DNA from: Defluviitaleaceae bacterium
GTDB taxonomy: Bacteria > Bacillota > Clostridia > Lachnospirales > WRAA01
DNA length: 23,258 nt
Direction: 5' to 3'
Assembly (NCBI GenBank): GCA_009780445.1
Contig: WRAA01000004.1
Coordinates: forward strand, 1-23,258
Under the pieces are notes generated by a model, which made no database searches, was not told the origin of the DNA, and worked only from the letters and a program-made list of their open reading frames with translations. This document shows positions 8,861 to 16,149 of the stretch, in pieces. Position numbers and translations under genes: made by a program. Positions within the stretch are counted from its first letter, which is position 1. The number at the start of each line of letters is the position of its first letter.

Positions 8861-10112
8861 CACGGACCCCGGCAGCCTTGAAGTTCTGCGGGACAGCTGG
8901 GCGATCTGCGAAGGCGGGGTCGTGGCGGGGGTGTATCCCGTGCTTCCGGAGAAGTATGCCGGCATCGACGTGACGGACTACGGCGACAGGCTGATTATCC
9001 CCGGCCTGACAGATATCCACCTGCACGCGCCGCAGTATGCGTTTCGCGGGCTTGGCATGGATCTGGAGCTGCTGGAGTGGCTCGAGACATATGCCTTTCC
9101 GGAGGAAAGCAAGTATGCCGACTTGGACTACGCCGAGAAGGCCTATGAAATCTTTGCGGACGACCTTGTGGCCAGCGTGAGTACGCGGTTTTGCGTATAC
9201 GGCACGGTGCATGTGGAGGCCACGGTAAGGCTCATGCAGATGATGGAGGATCGCGGGCTTCACGCGCTTGTGGGAAAGGTCAACATGGACAGGAACAGCC
9301 CCGGCGTCCTGCGTGAGAGCAGTGCGGAGCAGTCCTTGGCGGATACGCGCGCGTGGGCGGAAGAGTGCGGCAAGTTCAGGAATGTGCGCCCGATACTTAC
9401 GCCGCGCTTTATCCCGACATGCAGTGACGAGCTGATGCACGGCCTTGGCCGGATCCGGAAGGAAACGGGAATGGCCTTGCAGTCGCACCTTTCGGAGAAT
9501 CCGGCGGAGGTGGCGTGGGTCATCCGCCTTTGCCCCGAAAGCAAGGGTTATGTGGACGCATACGACAGCTTCGGCGTGCTTGACGGCGGGCGCGTGGTTA
9601 TGGCGCACTGCGTCTACAACGACTTCCAGGAGCTTGAGACGCTCAAGACCAAGGGGGTCTACCTTGCCCATTGCCCAACGTCCAACAGCAACCTAAGCTC
9701 CGGCATCGCGCCCGTGCGCATGTGGCTGGATCTTGGGTTAAACTGCGGCATAGGGAGCGATATCGCCGGCGGGCACAGCCTGTCCCTCTTCCACACAATG
9801 GCGCACGCGATCCAGACATCCAAGCTGCGCCGGAGGATCTTGGACGGATCGCTTGCGCCCCTTACGGTGCCCGAAGTGTTCTACATGGCCACAAGGGGCG
9901 GCGGGTCGCTCTTCGGAAAAGTGGGGGATTTGTCGGAGGGTTACGCCTTTGACGCGGTGGTGCTGGACGATTCGCGGATGCTGTCGCCGTTTCCGCTAAG
10001 CCAGATGCAGAGGCTGGAACGCATGATATACCAAGTCGGCCCGGACGGGAACTATGTACACGCGAAGTATATCGGCGGCAAGCTAGTTTATTCCGCGGAC
10101 AAGATCCGCTAG
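8814..10112 (+). CDS. guaD: Guanine deaminase
   Basis: A 432-aa amidohydrolase converting guanine to xanthine and ammonia in purine salvage and catabolism. Metal and catalytic residues are all visible: H69 and H71 (DIHLH), H225 (QSHLSEN, with E228), H265 (MAHCVYN) and D316 (GSDIAGGHS). The signature segments VNMDRNSP, TPRFIPTCS and HCPTSNSNLSSG are typical of bacterial guanine deaminases. The start at ATG 8814 follows GGAGGGG and matches the family N-terminus (FAIKGHLIRN). The gene overlaps uxaB by 47 bp, so translation is likely coupled. It is an odd functional pairing, perhaps joint use of plant-derived or host-derived carbon and nitrogen (inference). Its 3' end overlaps the convergent 171-aa gene by 30 bp. 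Confidence 0.93.
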   Translation: MSAEKTFAIKGHLIRNTDPGSLEVLRDSWAICEGGVVAGVYPVLPEKYAGIDVTDYGDRLIIPGLTDIHLHAPQYAFRGLGMDLELLEWLETYAFPEESKYADLDYAEKAYEIFADDLVASVSTRFCVYGTVHVEATVRLMQMMEDRGLHALVGKVNMDRNSPGVLRESSAEQSLADTRAWAEECGKFRNVRPILTPRFIPTCSDELMHGLGRIRKETGMALQSHLSENPAEVAWVIRLCPESKGYVDAYDSFGVLDGGRVVMAHCVYNDFQELETLKTKGVYLAHCPTSNSNLSSGIAPVRMWLDLGLNCGIGSDIAGGHSLSLFHTMAHAIQTSKLRRRILDGSLAPLTVPEVFYMATRGGGSLFGKVGDLSEGYAFDAVVLDDSRMLSPFPLSQMQRLERMIYQVGPDGNYVHAKYIGGKLVYSADKIR

Positions 10113-10598
10113 TTCCATGACCTTGAGCATTATGTCGATCTTTGTGCGCGAAGCGGGGTCGGCAGTGTTGGACTTTATGGCGGAGAGCATCAAACGCGTG
10201 CGGGTGTCTGCGCTTGGGGATGCGGCGTTTGACGATGCGGCGTACACGCCGGGCTGTGTGTTGTACATGGCCATCAGCCGCTGCATCTCCACCATCTTCA
10301 CGAGCAGGCCCAGAGGCCGGCGGTATCGCGCGTCCATGTGCGGTATGGCCGACTTTATGGCGACAAGCTCCGGCGTGAGAATGGCCGCGTCGTAGAATTC
10401 GGCGTGCGGCGGGGTCGGTTCGTCCGCGGCGAAGCTTTCGGGCGCGGCCTCCTGTGCTTGGCCGGCCTGGCTGAAGGCTTGGAACATATGCGCCATCTCC
10501 ATTGCTTGGCGCAGGCTGTCCTGCTGTTCGGGCGTGCCGTCTCCAAACATCTGCGACATCATCGCCAGCATGTCGGTCATGTTGCTGTCGTTGTTCAT
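10083..10598 (-). CDS. Hypothetical protein with internal helical repeat
   Basis: A 171-aa protein of unrecognised family. It starts at ATG 10598 with AGAGGTG 8 nt upstream. The N-terminal 45 residues are Met- and Gln-rich and predicted helical (MTDMLAMMSQMFGDG). An Ala/Pro-rich linker (about 46-70) follows, then two imperfect copies of a helical unit: AIKS..R..LLVKMVEMQRLM (80-109) and AIKS..R..MLKVMELADLV (140-168). There is no signal peptide, membrane helix or catalytic motif. It lies downstream of the Met-rich 59-aa gene, separated by a strong hairpin, and its 3' end overlaps guaD. The methionine-rich N-terminus and its neighbour suggest partners or subunits of one structure (inference). 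Confidence 0.7.
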   Translation of the reverse strand: MNNDSNMTDMLAMMSQMFGDGTPEQQDSLRQAMEMAHMFQAFSQAGQAQEAAPESFAADEPTPPHAEFYDAAILTPELVAIKSAIPHMDARYRRPLGLLVKMVEMQRLMAMYNTQPGVYAASSNAASPSADTRTRLMLSAIKSNTADPASRTKIDIMLKVMELADLVRGIN

Positions 10599-10619
10599 GG
10601 GTCATCACCTCTAAAGCAT

Positions 10620-10647
10620 GATACGCCGGCTTTTAGGCCGGCGTATC
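10620..10647. terminator. Perfect 11-bp hairpin between two minus-strand genes
   Basis: GATACGCCGGC (10620-10630) and its exact inverse (10637-10647) flank a 6-nt loop. On the minus strand the tract that follows is only GCTTTAG, so it is a weak Rho-independent terminator at best. It could attenuate transcription or stabilise the 3' end of the Met-rich mRNA, so that less of the 171-aa protein is made. Confidence 0.6.
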
Positions 10648-10664
10648 GAAGTTGTGACGCTGTT

Positions 10665-10844
10665 CTAAGCGTCCATCGAACACATGCCCATGCCGCCGCG
10701 CGGCTGCATCATGGACATCAACATCATCAGCATCATCATGTCGCCGCCGAAGCCGCCTTGGCCGTGGCCGCCGCCCTGCCCGCCCTGCATCATCATCATT
10801 AACATAAACAGCATAAAGAAATTGTTACCACCCATAGGTCCCAT
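10665..10844 (-). CDS. Methionine/glycine-rich small protein (59 aa)
   Basis: ATG at 10844 follows GGGAGG with a 6-nt spacer and the frame ends at TAG 10667-10665. Of 59 residues, 19 are Met and 17 are Gly, with one Cys (C55), one His and almost no charge. A first hydrophobic run (FFMLFMLMMMMQ, residues 9-20) and a second (MMMLMMLMSMM, 36-46) are joined by a Gly/Gln/His linker (21-35). The layout resembles a hairpin of two Met-rich helices. Soft-metal (Cu/Ag) binding, oxidant scavenging by Met, or membrane association are possible; none is shown. A promoter and good SD indicate a real expressed gene. I do not recognise the family. Confidence 0.72.
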   Translation of the reverse strand: MGPMGGNNFFMLFMLMMMMQGGQGGGHGQGGFGGDMMMLMMLMSMMQPRGGMGMCSMDA

Positions 10845-10875
10845 GGTGTACCTCCCATTTTTTACTCTTCACCAC

Positions 10876-10905
10876 ATACTATGCACACCGCTGAAAAGTT
10901 GACAA
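10876..10905 (-). promoter_or_regulatory. Promoter of the Met-rich small-protein gene
   Basis: Minus-strand TTGTCA (10905-10900) and TAGTAT (10881-10876) with an 18-nt spacer, 31 nt before the ATG at 10844. It is divergent from and nearly adjacent to the tRNA promoter. Confidence 0.5.
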
Positions 10906-10913
10906 CAAAATTC

Positions 10914-10942
10914 TTGACATACGGAACGGGATGGGTTACAAT
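10914..10942 (+). promoter_or_regulatory. Strong promoter for tRNA-Trp
   Basis: A consensus TTGACA (10914-10919) and TACAAT (10937-10942) separated by 17 nt. The predicted transcription start (about 10949) coincides with the first base of palindromic element B. The next downstream gene on this strand is tRNA-Trp at 11153. Confidence 0.75.
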
Positions 10943-10948
10943 ATCCTG

Positions 10949-11139
10949 GAACCTGCGTTCAATAATTCAATGCCACCTTGGCACAGCTTGACGCCGTTGT
11001 GGCCTTGTAGCGGCTCCTAGCGGATCGCACGGATACGCGTCGTCGCCGCTACAAGGCCACAACAACGCCGATCTGCACCAAGCAGGTGTTTTCTACGAAA
11101 ACACCAACAATGCGGCATTGAATTATTGAACACAGGTTC
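10949..11139. repeat. Nested-palindrome element B (191 bp)
   Basis: The terminal arms 10949-10974 and 11114-11139 are inverted copies matching at 25 of 26 positions. Inside is a perfect 19-bp inverted pair (10996-11014 with 11045-11063) and a perfect 9-bp hairpin (11085-11093 with 11097-11105). The segment 11014-11048, read on the minus strand, matches the core of element D at 27 of 35 positions, so it belongs to the same family in opposite orientation. It sits between the tRNA-Trp promoter and the tRNA. Confidence 0.85.
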
Positions 11140-11152
11140 TAAGCACAGCCAA

Positions 11153-11223
11153 AGGGGTATGATGTAATGGTAACATGCCGGTCTCCAAAACCGTTCTTGA
11201 GGGTTCAAGTCCTTCTACCCCTG
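11153..11223 (+). tRNA. tRNA-Trp (anticodon CCA)
   Basis: A 71-nt cloverleaf. The acceptor AGGGGTA (11153-11159) pairs with TACCCCT (11216-11222), with discriminator G at 11223. The D arm is ATGT/ACAT with GG in the loop. The anticodon loop CTCCAAA (11183-11189) carries CCA at 11185-11187. The T arm GAGGG/CCTTC encloses TTCAAGT. The anticodon stem has one mismatch at its outer pair (27-43). The 3' CCA is not encoded. Confidence 0.95.
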
Positions 11224-11237
11224 TAAGCAGTCAAAAG

Positions 11238-11267
11238 AAACGGACACCTTTCGGGGTGTCCGTTTTT
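11238..11267 (+). terminator. Rho-independent terminator after tRNA-Trp
   Basis: A stem with GGACACC (11242-11248) pairing GGTGTCC (11255-11261), extended by AAAC/GTTT pairs, then TTTTTGTT. This is a classical intrinsic terminator ending the tRNA transcript. Confidence 0.92.
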
Positions 11268-11302
11268 GTTGTTGGAATTATTGTTATGGAAAGGTGGAGC
11301 CT

Positions 11303-11455
11303 ATGGACAGGAAGGTTATGTTTGCGATATTCCTGTGTGTTCCGGTTGTGGTGGTTGTGGCCGTGGTTATGCGTATGTCGGCGGCGGTTGAATCGTTGGA
11401 GCTGTACCCCGAAGGTTCCGCATACGAACAGGCCGGGGACTACGATATTCCTTAG
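11303..11455 (+). CDS. Small single-pass membrane protein (50 aa), unknown function
   Basis: ATG 11303 follows AAGGTGGAG at suitable distance, and the frame ends at TAG 11453-11455. A basic start (MDRK) precedes a hydrophobic helix (about 5-22, FAIFLCVPVVVVVAVV), then MRMSAAVESLELYPEGSAYE and an acidic tail ending DYDIP. Positive-inside reasoning places the tail outside the cell, though M23-R24 after the helix makes this uncertain. No known family is recognised. It follows the tRNA terminator and precedes palindromic element D. No convincing promoter of its own was seen. The good SD and coherent composition support a gene. Confidence 0.55.
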   Translation: MDRKVMFAIFLCVPVVVVVAVVMRMSAAVESLELYPEGSAYEQAGDYDIP

Positions 11456-11466
11456 AGCGTTCGTTA

Positions 11467-11628
11467 GAGCCTGTTTAGTATCTTTTTACCGTTGGATTGG
11501 CGAGCCAGTTTTTCGCCATTCTAGGAACCGCCGACGACGCGTACCCAACGGGTACGCTAGGAGAAGGTGACGACGAAGGGCGGAAAACTGGACGCCAAGA
11601 CAATGGTGAAAAGATACTAAACAGGCTC
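11467..11628. repeat. Nested-palindrome element D (162 bp)
   Basis: Inverted arms of about 50 bp (11467-11517 and 11579-11628) begin with GAGCCTGTTTAGTATC. The centre holds a perfect hairpin GCGTACCC-AAC-GGGTACGC (11540-11558), followed by GACGACG. It lies between the convergent 50-aa gene and clpC and directly abuts the clpC stop codon (11629-11631), so it may terminate both. The left 94 bp match element E (23087-23180) at 88 positions. Confidence 0.9.
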
Positions 11629-14091
11629 TTAGGGCTTGGTGATGGCGAAACTTAGTTCGCCGCCGGCCTGCTTGCCGATGTTGATGGTGTCGCCGTGTTG
11701 CAGGCGACCTTCCAGCACCTCTTCGGCCAGCCTGTCCTCGATAATGGTCTGGACTGCGCGGCGCAGGGGGCGCGCTTCGTAGTTCTGGTCGAAGCCGTCT
11801 TCGGCGATCTTGAGCAGAACATCGTCGGAAACGTGCAGGTCGATGCGCATGTTCTCCTTGACCCGCGTGGAAACCTCCTTGATCATCATGCCGACGATCC
11901 GCGTTACGTCCTCGCGCGAAAGCGTGTGGAACACGATGATCTCATCGATACGGTTGAGGAATTCCGGGCGGAACACGTTCTTTACCTCGTCCATGACGTT
12001 CTTCTTCATGGCTTGGTAGCTCTTCTCGCTGTCCTCGCCGGAGGTGAAACCCAGCTTCTTGGGGGAGATTATGCTGCGCGCGCCGGCGTTGCTCGTCATG
12101 ATGATGACGGTGTTCTTGAAGTCGACCTTGCGGCCTTGCGCGTCAGTGATGTGGCCGTCGTCCAGCACTTGCAGGAGGATGTTGAACACGTCCGGGTGCG
12201 CCTTTTCTATTTCGTCGAGAAGCACGACGGCATAGGGCTTGCGGCGAACCTTCTCGCTAAAGTGGCCGCCTTCGTCAAAGCCGACATAACCGGGCGGCGA
12301 ACCGATCAGCTTCGACACGCTGTGCTTCTCCATGTACTCCGACATGTCCAGCCGCAGTATGGAATCCTCGGAGCCGAACAAGGCCTCGGACAGAGCCTTC
12401 GACAGCTCAGTCTTGCCCACGCCCGTGGGGCCCAGGAAGAGGAAGGAGCCGACGGGGCGGCGCGGGTTTTTAAGCCCCACCCGGCTGCGGCGTATGGCAC
12501 GCGCGATGGACGCCACGGCTTCCTTCTGCGCGATAACGCGCTCGTGCAGGGTGTCCTCAAGGCGGCGGAGCCTCTCTGTTTCCTCTTCGCGCAGGCTCTT
12601 GATGGGTATGCCCGTCCAGCCCGACAGCACGTCGGCGATCCCGTCCTCGTCCACGATATGCTTGCCGCGTGTGCTTTCGTTGCGCCATTCTTCCTTCATC
12701 TGCGCAAGCTTGGCGGCGATGTCCTTCTGCTGGTGCTTGATGCGCCCGGCCTTCTCGAATTCCTCGGTCTTGATGGCCTCTTCCTTCTCCTTGTCCAGCT
12801 CGGTCAGGCGTTCTTCCAGCTTCTTTACATCAGGCGGCGCGGTGAATGTTTTCAGGCGGATCTTGGACGCGGCTTCGTCCACAAGGTCTATGGCCTTGTC
12901 CGGCAGGAAGCGGTCTGTGATATAACGGTTCGAGAGGCGCACGGCCGCGTCTATTGCGGAATCGGTGATGGTGACGCTGTGGTGAGCCTCGTACTTGTCG
13001 CGCAGGCCGCGCAGCATGGCGATGGCCGCGTCCTCGTCAGGCTCGTCCACGCGCACGGGCTGGAAGCGGCGTTCCAGCGCGGCATCCTTCTCGATGTGCT
13101 TGCGGTATTCGTCCATGGTGGTCGCGCCGATAACCTGCATCTCGCCGCGCGCAAGGCTTGGCTTGAGGATGTTTGACGCGTCGATTGCACCCTCCGCCGC
13201 GCCCGCGCCGATTATGGTGTGCAGTTCGTCAATAAACAGGATGACGTTGCCGCTGTCGATAACTTCCTTCATAACCTTCTTGATGCGGTCCTCGAACTCG
13301 CCGCGGTACTTGCTGCCCGCAACCATGCCCGAAAGGTCGAGATTGACGACACGCTTGTCCTTCAGCGGCTCCGGCACGTCGCCCGCGGCAATGTTTTGCG
13401 CCAGCCCTTCGGCAATGGCCGTCTTGCCCGTGCCGGGGTCGCCCACCAGCACGGGGTTGTTCTTCGTGCGGCGCGAAAGGATCTGGATCACGCGCTCGAT
13501 CTCGCGGTCGCGCCCGACGATGGGGTCGAACTTGTCCTCCAGCGCCATCTGCGTGAAGTCCCGGCTGAACTTGTCGAGGGTGGGCGTGGTATTCTTGCCC
13601 TTCGCGCTGACGGGCTTCTTGTGTATCGGCGGCAGACCTGCGCCAGACTTGTCGCCTTCGCCCAGCATGTTCATGATCTCGTCGTAAAGCCGCTGTGTGT
13701 CCACGCCCAGGCTCACCAAGAGCTGTACGCCCACGCAGTCCGGCTCGCGCATCAGGGCGATCAGCATGTGTTCCGTGCCGATATAACCCGTGCCCATGCG
13801 CACCGCCTCCTGCATACTAAGCTCCAGAACTCTCTTGGTGCGCGGCGTAAAGTCTGTCGGGGCCATCAACATGTCCATATTAGCGTTCTGCGACACTTCG
13901 CGGATGCGATCTTCCAGCATCTTGGTGGTCACGCCCTGGCCTTCGATGGCTCTGGCGGACACGGACTCGCTCACCATGCTAAGCCCCAGCACAAGATGCT
14001 CCGTGCCGACATAACTCTGGCCGAATGTCGCGGCCGCTGTCTGTGCCGCCTCGATGGCGGCCTTTGCTTTCTCCGTAAATTTACCTTGCAT
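11629..14091 (-). CDS. clpC: ATP-dependent Clp protease ATP-binding subunit ClpC
   Basis: An 820-aa Hsp100 unfoldase that feeds arginine-phosphorylated and misfolded proteins to ClpP. Domains: a double Clp-N repeat (1-145); AAA1 with Walker A GDPGTGKT (217-224) and Walker B ILFIDE (284-289); an M/UVR-like coiled coil (about 427-465), the docking site for McsB/MecA-type adaptors; and AAA2 with GPTGVGKT (554-561) and VVLLDEIE (622-629). The LGF loop at 680-682 should contact ClpP. Length is normal for ClpC. ATG 14091 is chosen because AAAGGAG lies 6 nt upstream and the Clp-N fold begins there; an upstream extension would cross element C. It is last in the mcsA-mcsB-clpC order, with element C between mcsB and clpC. 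Confidence 0.97.
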   Translation of the reverse strand: MQGKFTEKAKAAIEAAQTAAATFGQSYVGTEHLVLGLSMVSESVSARAIEGQGVTTKMLEDRIREVSQNANMDMLMAPTDFTPRTKRVLELSMQEAVRMGTGYIGTEHMLIALMREPDCVGVQLLVSLGVDTQRLYDEIMNMLGEGDKSGAGLPPIHKKPVSAKGKNTTPTLDKFSRDFTQMALEDKFDPIVGRDREIERVIQILSRRTKNNPVLVGDPGTGKTAIAEGLAQNIAAGDVPEPLKDKRVVNLDLSGMVAGSKYRGEFEDRIKKVMKEVIDSGNVILFIDELHTIIGAGAAEGAIDASNILKPSLARGEMQVIGATTMDEYRKHIEKDAALERRFQPVRVDEPDEDAAIAMLRGLRDKYEAHHSVTITDSAIDAAVRLSNRYITDRFLPDKAIDLVDEAASKIRLKTFTAPPDVKKLEERLTELDKEKEEAIKTEEFEKAGRIKHQQKDIAAKLAQMKEEWRNESTRGKHIVDEDGIADVLSGWTGIPIKSLREEETERLRRLEDTLHERVIAQKEAVASIARAIRRSRVGLKNPRRPVGSFLFLGPTGVGKTELSKALSEALFGSEDSILRLDMSEYMEKHSVSKLIGSPPGYVGFDEGGHFSEKVRRKPYAVVLLDEIEKAHPDVFNILLQVLDDGHITDAQGRKVDFKNTVIIMTSNAGARSIISPKKLGFTSGEDSEKSYQAMKKNVMDEVKNVFRPEFLNRIDEIIVFHTLSREDVTRIVGMMIKEVSTRVKENMRIDLHVSDDVLLKIAEDGFDQNYEARPLRRAVQTIIEDRLAEEVLEGRLQHGDTINIGKQAGGELSFAITKP

Positions 14092-14107
14092 AGGGTCTCC
14101 TTTATTG

Positions 14108-14272
14108 TATAGTTGATTGAGTTGAAAATGGTCTTGCATTTGCGAGGATTTTTGACGCAAGGCCAGGAGAGACGAGCGCCGCGTACCCGCAGTGGTACGC
14201 AAGTGAGGAACGACGACGCATTGCGGCAAAAATACCGCAAAGGCAAGGTCGTTTTCAACTCAATCAACTATA
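14108..14272. repeat. Nested-palindrome element C (165 bp) inside the mcs operon
   Basis: The arms 14108-14137 and 14243-14272 are inverted copies matching at 27 of 30 positions, with weaker pairing continuing inward to about 58 bp. The core has GCGTACC (14181-14187) and GGTACGC (14194-14200), then GACGACG 11 nt later. These are the same words at the same spacing as in element D, though the outer arms are unrelated. The mcsB stop codon (14268-14270) lies inside the right arm, and the left arm ends 8 bp before the clpC SD. Confidence 0.9.
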
Positions 14273-15296
14273 TGCTGCCGAATACGCTTCGTAAGTAGTT
14301 TGCGCGGCAAACGTCCTTTGGTTCCGTTGAGTTGCAGCTGCACATTATCTGTATGTTTGCGTCGCGAATGTTCATCATGATGCTGAGCAGGCTCTTGTTG
14401 GGGCGCGGCATGTCGAGGATGTCCGCGGCGAAACCCAGCCGCACGTTGGAGAGCAGTGACATCGCCTCCTTCGCGCCGATGCGGCGGCAGCTTCCCAGCA
14501 GGGCGTGGGAACGGTATACGTTGTCCAGAATGTCGTGGCGTTCGCGCTCCAGAGCCTTGTGCAGCAGGCTGTGTTCCTTCTCGCAGATCTGCGCCGTGAT
14601 GTTCTTCAAGCTCTCGATGATCTCCTGTTCCGACTTGCCAAGGGTCACCTGGTTCGAGATCTGGTAGCACGAGCCAAGGCTCTCGCTGCCTTCGCCGAAC
14701 ACCCCGCGGATGGTCATGCCGAACTTGGTCAGCGCGGACAGGATGTTGCGGATCTGGTTGTTGCGCTCCAGCAAGGGAAGGTGCAGCATGAAGGACGCGC
14801 GAAGCCCCGTGCCTGTGTTGGACGGGCAGGAGGTGAGGTAGCCCAGTTCCTTGCTGAACGCGTAGTCCAGAACTTGCTCCAGCGCGTTGTCGGTGCGCTC
14901 CGCGGTTTCAAAGGCCGCGTCGATGCCGTCACCCGTGCCGAAGGACTGTATGCGGATGTGATCCTCTTCGTTGATCATGATGGCCAGCGAGCCGTCTCCG
15001 GTGGCAAGGAGCCCGCATACGCTCCGGTGCAGCATCTCCGCGCTGATGATGTGGCGTTCCAGCATGGCCACCTTCATGATATCCGGCAGGGCGGCGACGT
15101 CGGTGTAGTCCAGCCGGCCTGTTTGGCCGCTTGCGGCGTGCGCGGCCTCCTGCGCCTGCGCCACAAGCTCCCGCGCTTGCTCCCGCGTGATCTTGCGCGG
15201 GAAGTGATAGTCCTGCAGGTTACGCGCCAGCCGCACGCGGGACGACACAATCTGCCCCGTGTCCGCGCGGATGTCCTCATACCACGTTGTGTACAT
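14268..15296 (-). CDS. mcsB: Protein-arginine kinase McsB
   Basis: A 342-aa phosphagen-kinase-fold enzyme that phosphorylates arginines on damaged or regulatory proteins, marking them for ClpC-ClpP. The nucleotide-binding SSRVRLARN is at 18-26, the catalytic NEEDH at 109-113 and the TSCPSNTGTGLRAS loop at 156-169. RD at 311-312 fits the phosphoarginine-binding allosteric site. ATG 15296 lies 8 nt after AAGGAGG; the GTG at 15305 overlaps that spacer and is less likely. It overlaps mcsA by 20 bp. The terminal Ile-stop (ATA TAG) is written by the arm of element C, so the original C-terminus may have been altered. Confidence 0.96.
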   Translation of the reverse strand: MYTTWYEDIRADTGQIVSSRVRLARNLQDYHFPRKITREQARELVAQAQEAAHAASGQTGRLDYTDVAALPDIMKVAMLERHIISAEMLHRSVCGLLATGDGSLAIMINEEDHIRIQSFGTGDGIDAAFETAERTDNALEQVLDYAFSKELGYLTSCPSNTGTGLRASFMLHLPLLERNNQIRNILSALTKFGMTIRGVFGEGSESLGSCYQISNQVTLGKSEQEIIESLKNITAQICEKEHSLLHKALERERHDILDNVYRSHALLGSCRRIGAKEAMSLLSNVRLGFAADILDMPRPNKSLLSIMMNIRDANIQIMCSCNSTEPKDVCRANYLRSVFGSI

Positions 15297-15855
15297 CGTC
15301 GTCACCTCCTTGCGGCTGCTCCGGCTCCAGGGGCCGCTGCGGCTTTAGGCTGTTTTGCAGGCCGCGCAGCTCGTCGCGCAGGGCGGCGGCCTTCTCGAAC
15401 TCCTCCATCTCCACGAGTATTTTCAGCTCCTTGGCAAGCTTGGCGATCTCGCGCTCGACATTAAGCTTTGCGCCGGAACGCAGGGGTATCTTGCCCTTGT
15501 GTTCGCTGTTGGTCTGTATCGAATTGAGGATGGAGGACAGCTGGCGGCGAAACGTGGTGTAGCACACGCCGCAGCCCAGCCGCCCCCGCTCCTTGAACTC
15601 GCTGTAGGTCATCGTACACAGCGGGCATTCCGGCTCGTTTATAGCACTGCCGGGCTTGCCGATCGGCACGAACTGCGTGTCCTTCACGCTGTTGGCCAGC
15701 AAGGACCCCATCAGCCCCTGGAAGAAGTTGTCGAGGCTCACGGTTTCGTCGCTGTAGGCGCATTCGTGGCAGATGTTCATCTCCGTTTTCTTGCCGTTTA
15801 AGTATTGCTGCATCCTCACGGACGCCTGATTTGTCTTGCACTTATCGCACAGCAT
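15277..15855 (-). CDS. mcsA: McsA, zinc-binding activator of McsB
   Basis: A 192-aa adaptor that activates McsB. Cys pairs C3/C6 with C29/C32 and C77/C80 with C95/C98 form two zinc-binding modules, and a UVR motif (about 133-168, ending EMEEFEKAAALRDELRGL) can contact ClpC/McsB. ATG 15855 is chosen because GGAGG lies 7 nt upstream; ATG 15861 is almost on top of the SD. First gene of the mcs operon. In most Firmicutes ctsR comes first, but here no ctsR is seen: the region upstream holds a structured leader, a promoter and a divergent gene. Confidence 0.94.
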   Translation of the reverse strand: MLCDKCKTNQASVRMQQYLNGKKTEMNICHECAYSDETVSLDNFFQGLMGSLLANSVKDTQFVPIGKPGSAINEPECPLCTMTYSEFKERGRLGCGVCYTTFRRQLSSILNSIQTNSEHKGKIPLRSGAKLNVEREIAKLAKELKILVEMEEFEKAAALRDELRGLQNSLKPQRPLEPEQPQGGDDDVHNVV

Positions 15856-15915
15856 GGCCATTCCTCCATCCCTAGCTTTTCCATATTATGTCATGATTAA
15901 ACCGTATTATGATCT

Positions 15916-16058
15916 GAGTTCGACGAAGGCGAACCAGCCGCGTAAGCGGCTGAAAATGCGAAGCATTTTTCAGGTTATCCGCACAATTTGCGGTGTTCTT
16001 TCCGCAAATTGTGCGGATGTAATCAAAGTTCGATGAATGGTTTTTGTTCATCGAACTC
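15916..16058. repeat. Nested-palindrome element F in the mcsA 5' leader
   Basis: Outer arms GAGTTCGACGAA (15916-15927) and its near inverse (16047-16058) enclose four hairpins. These are AGCCGC/GCGGCT (15936-15951), AAAATGC/GCATTTT (15953-15969), a perfect 17-bp stem with 8-nt loop (15977-15993 with 16002-16018) and a perfect 11-bp stem (16027-16037 with 16047-16057). The right arm can pair with either of two partners, so two folds compete. It lies between the mcs promoter and mcsA. The GCGTACC core is absent, so it may be a different family or a regulatory leader. Confidence 0.8.
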
Positions 16059-16067
16059 ACGTTTTTA

Positions 16068-16096
16068 AGTATACTACATTGCATGGTCTTAGTCAA
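16068..16096 (-). promoter_or_regulatory. Sigma-A promoter of the mcsA-mcsB-clpC operon
   Basis: Minus-strand TTGACT (16096-16091) and TATACT (16073-16068) with a 17-nt spacer. The start is predicted near 16061, giving a leader of about 205 nt that contains all of element F. No CtsR heptamer repeat (GGTCAAA) or CIRCE element was found nearby. Confidence 0.7.
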
Positions 16097-16121
16097 CGGC
16101 AAAGAGGCCGGCGCATATAGT
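16092..16121 (+). promoter_or_regulatory. Possible mother-cell (SigE-like) promoter for the LysM-GH18 gene
   Basis: CATATAGT (16114-16121) fits the CATAnAnT -10 of SigE-type promoters, and GTCA (16092-16095) is a partial -35 at roughly the right spacing. No good sigma-A promoter is visible upstream of this gene. Timing in sporulation would suit the product, but the -35 is weak. Confidence 0.25.
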
Positions 16122-16149
16122 GGAACACATGATTAATGAGGGGTAGGAT

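Noticed and set aside
11695..13176. A 493-codon open frame antisense to clpC
   Set aside because: It lies entirely within the well-conserved ClpC coding region, with no recognisable protein features and no SD.
14092..14229. N-terminal extension of ClpC to 14229
   Set aside because: The extension translates element C and lacks similarity to Clp-N; a good SD precedes ATG 14091.
14108..14272. Insertion sequence with transposase
   Set aside because: The element is only 165 bp with no coding capacity; at most it is non-autonomous.
15916..16058. A CRISPR array or known riboswitch in the mcsA leader
   Set aside because: The repeats are inverted, not direct with unique spacers, and I could not match the hairpin order to a riboswitch class I know.
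15862..16149. A ctsR gene or CtsR/CIRCE operator upstream of mcsA
   Set aside because: No frame of suitable size and no GGTCAAA repeats or CIRCE inverted repeat could be found.
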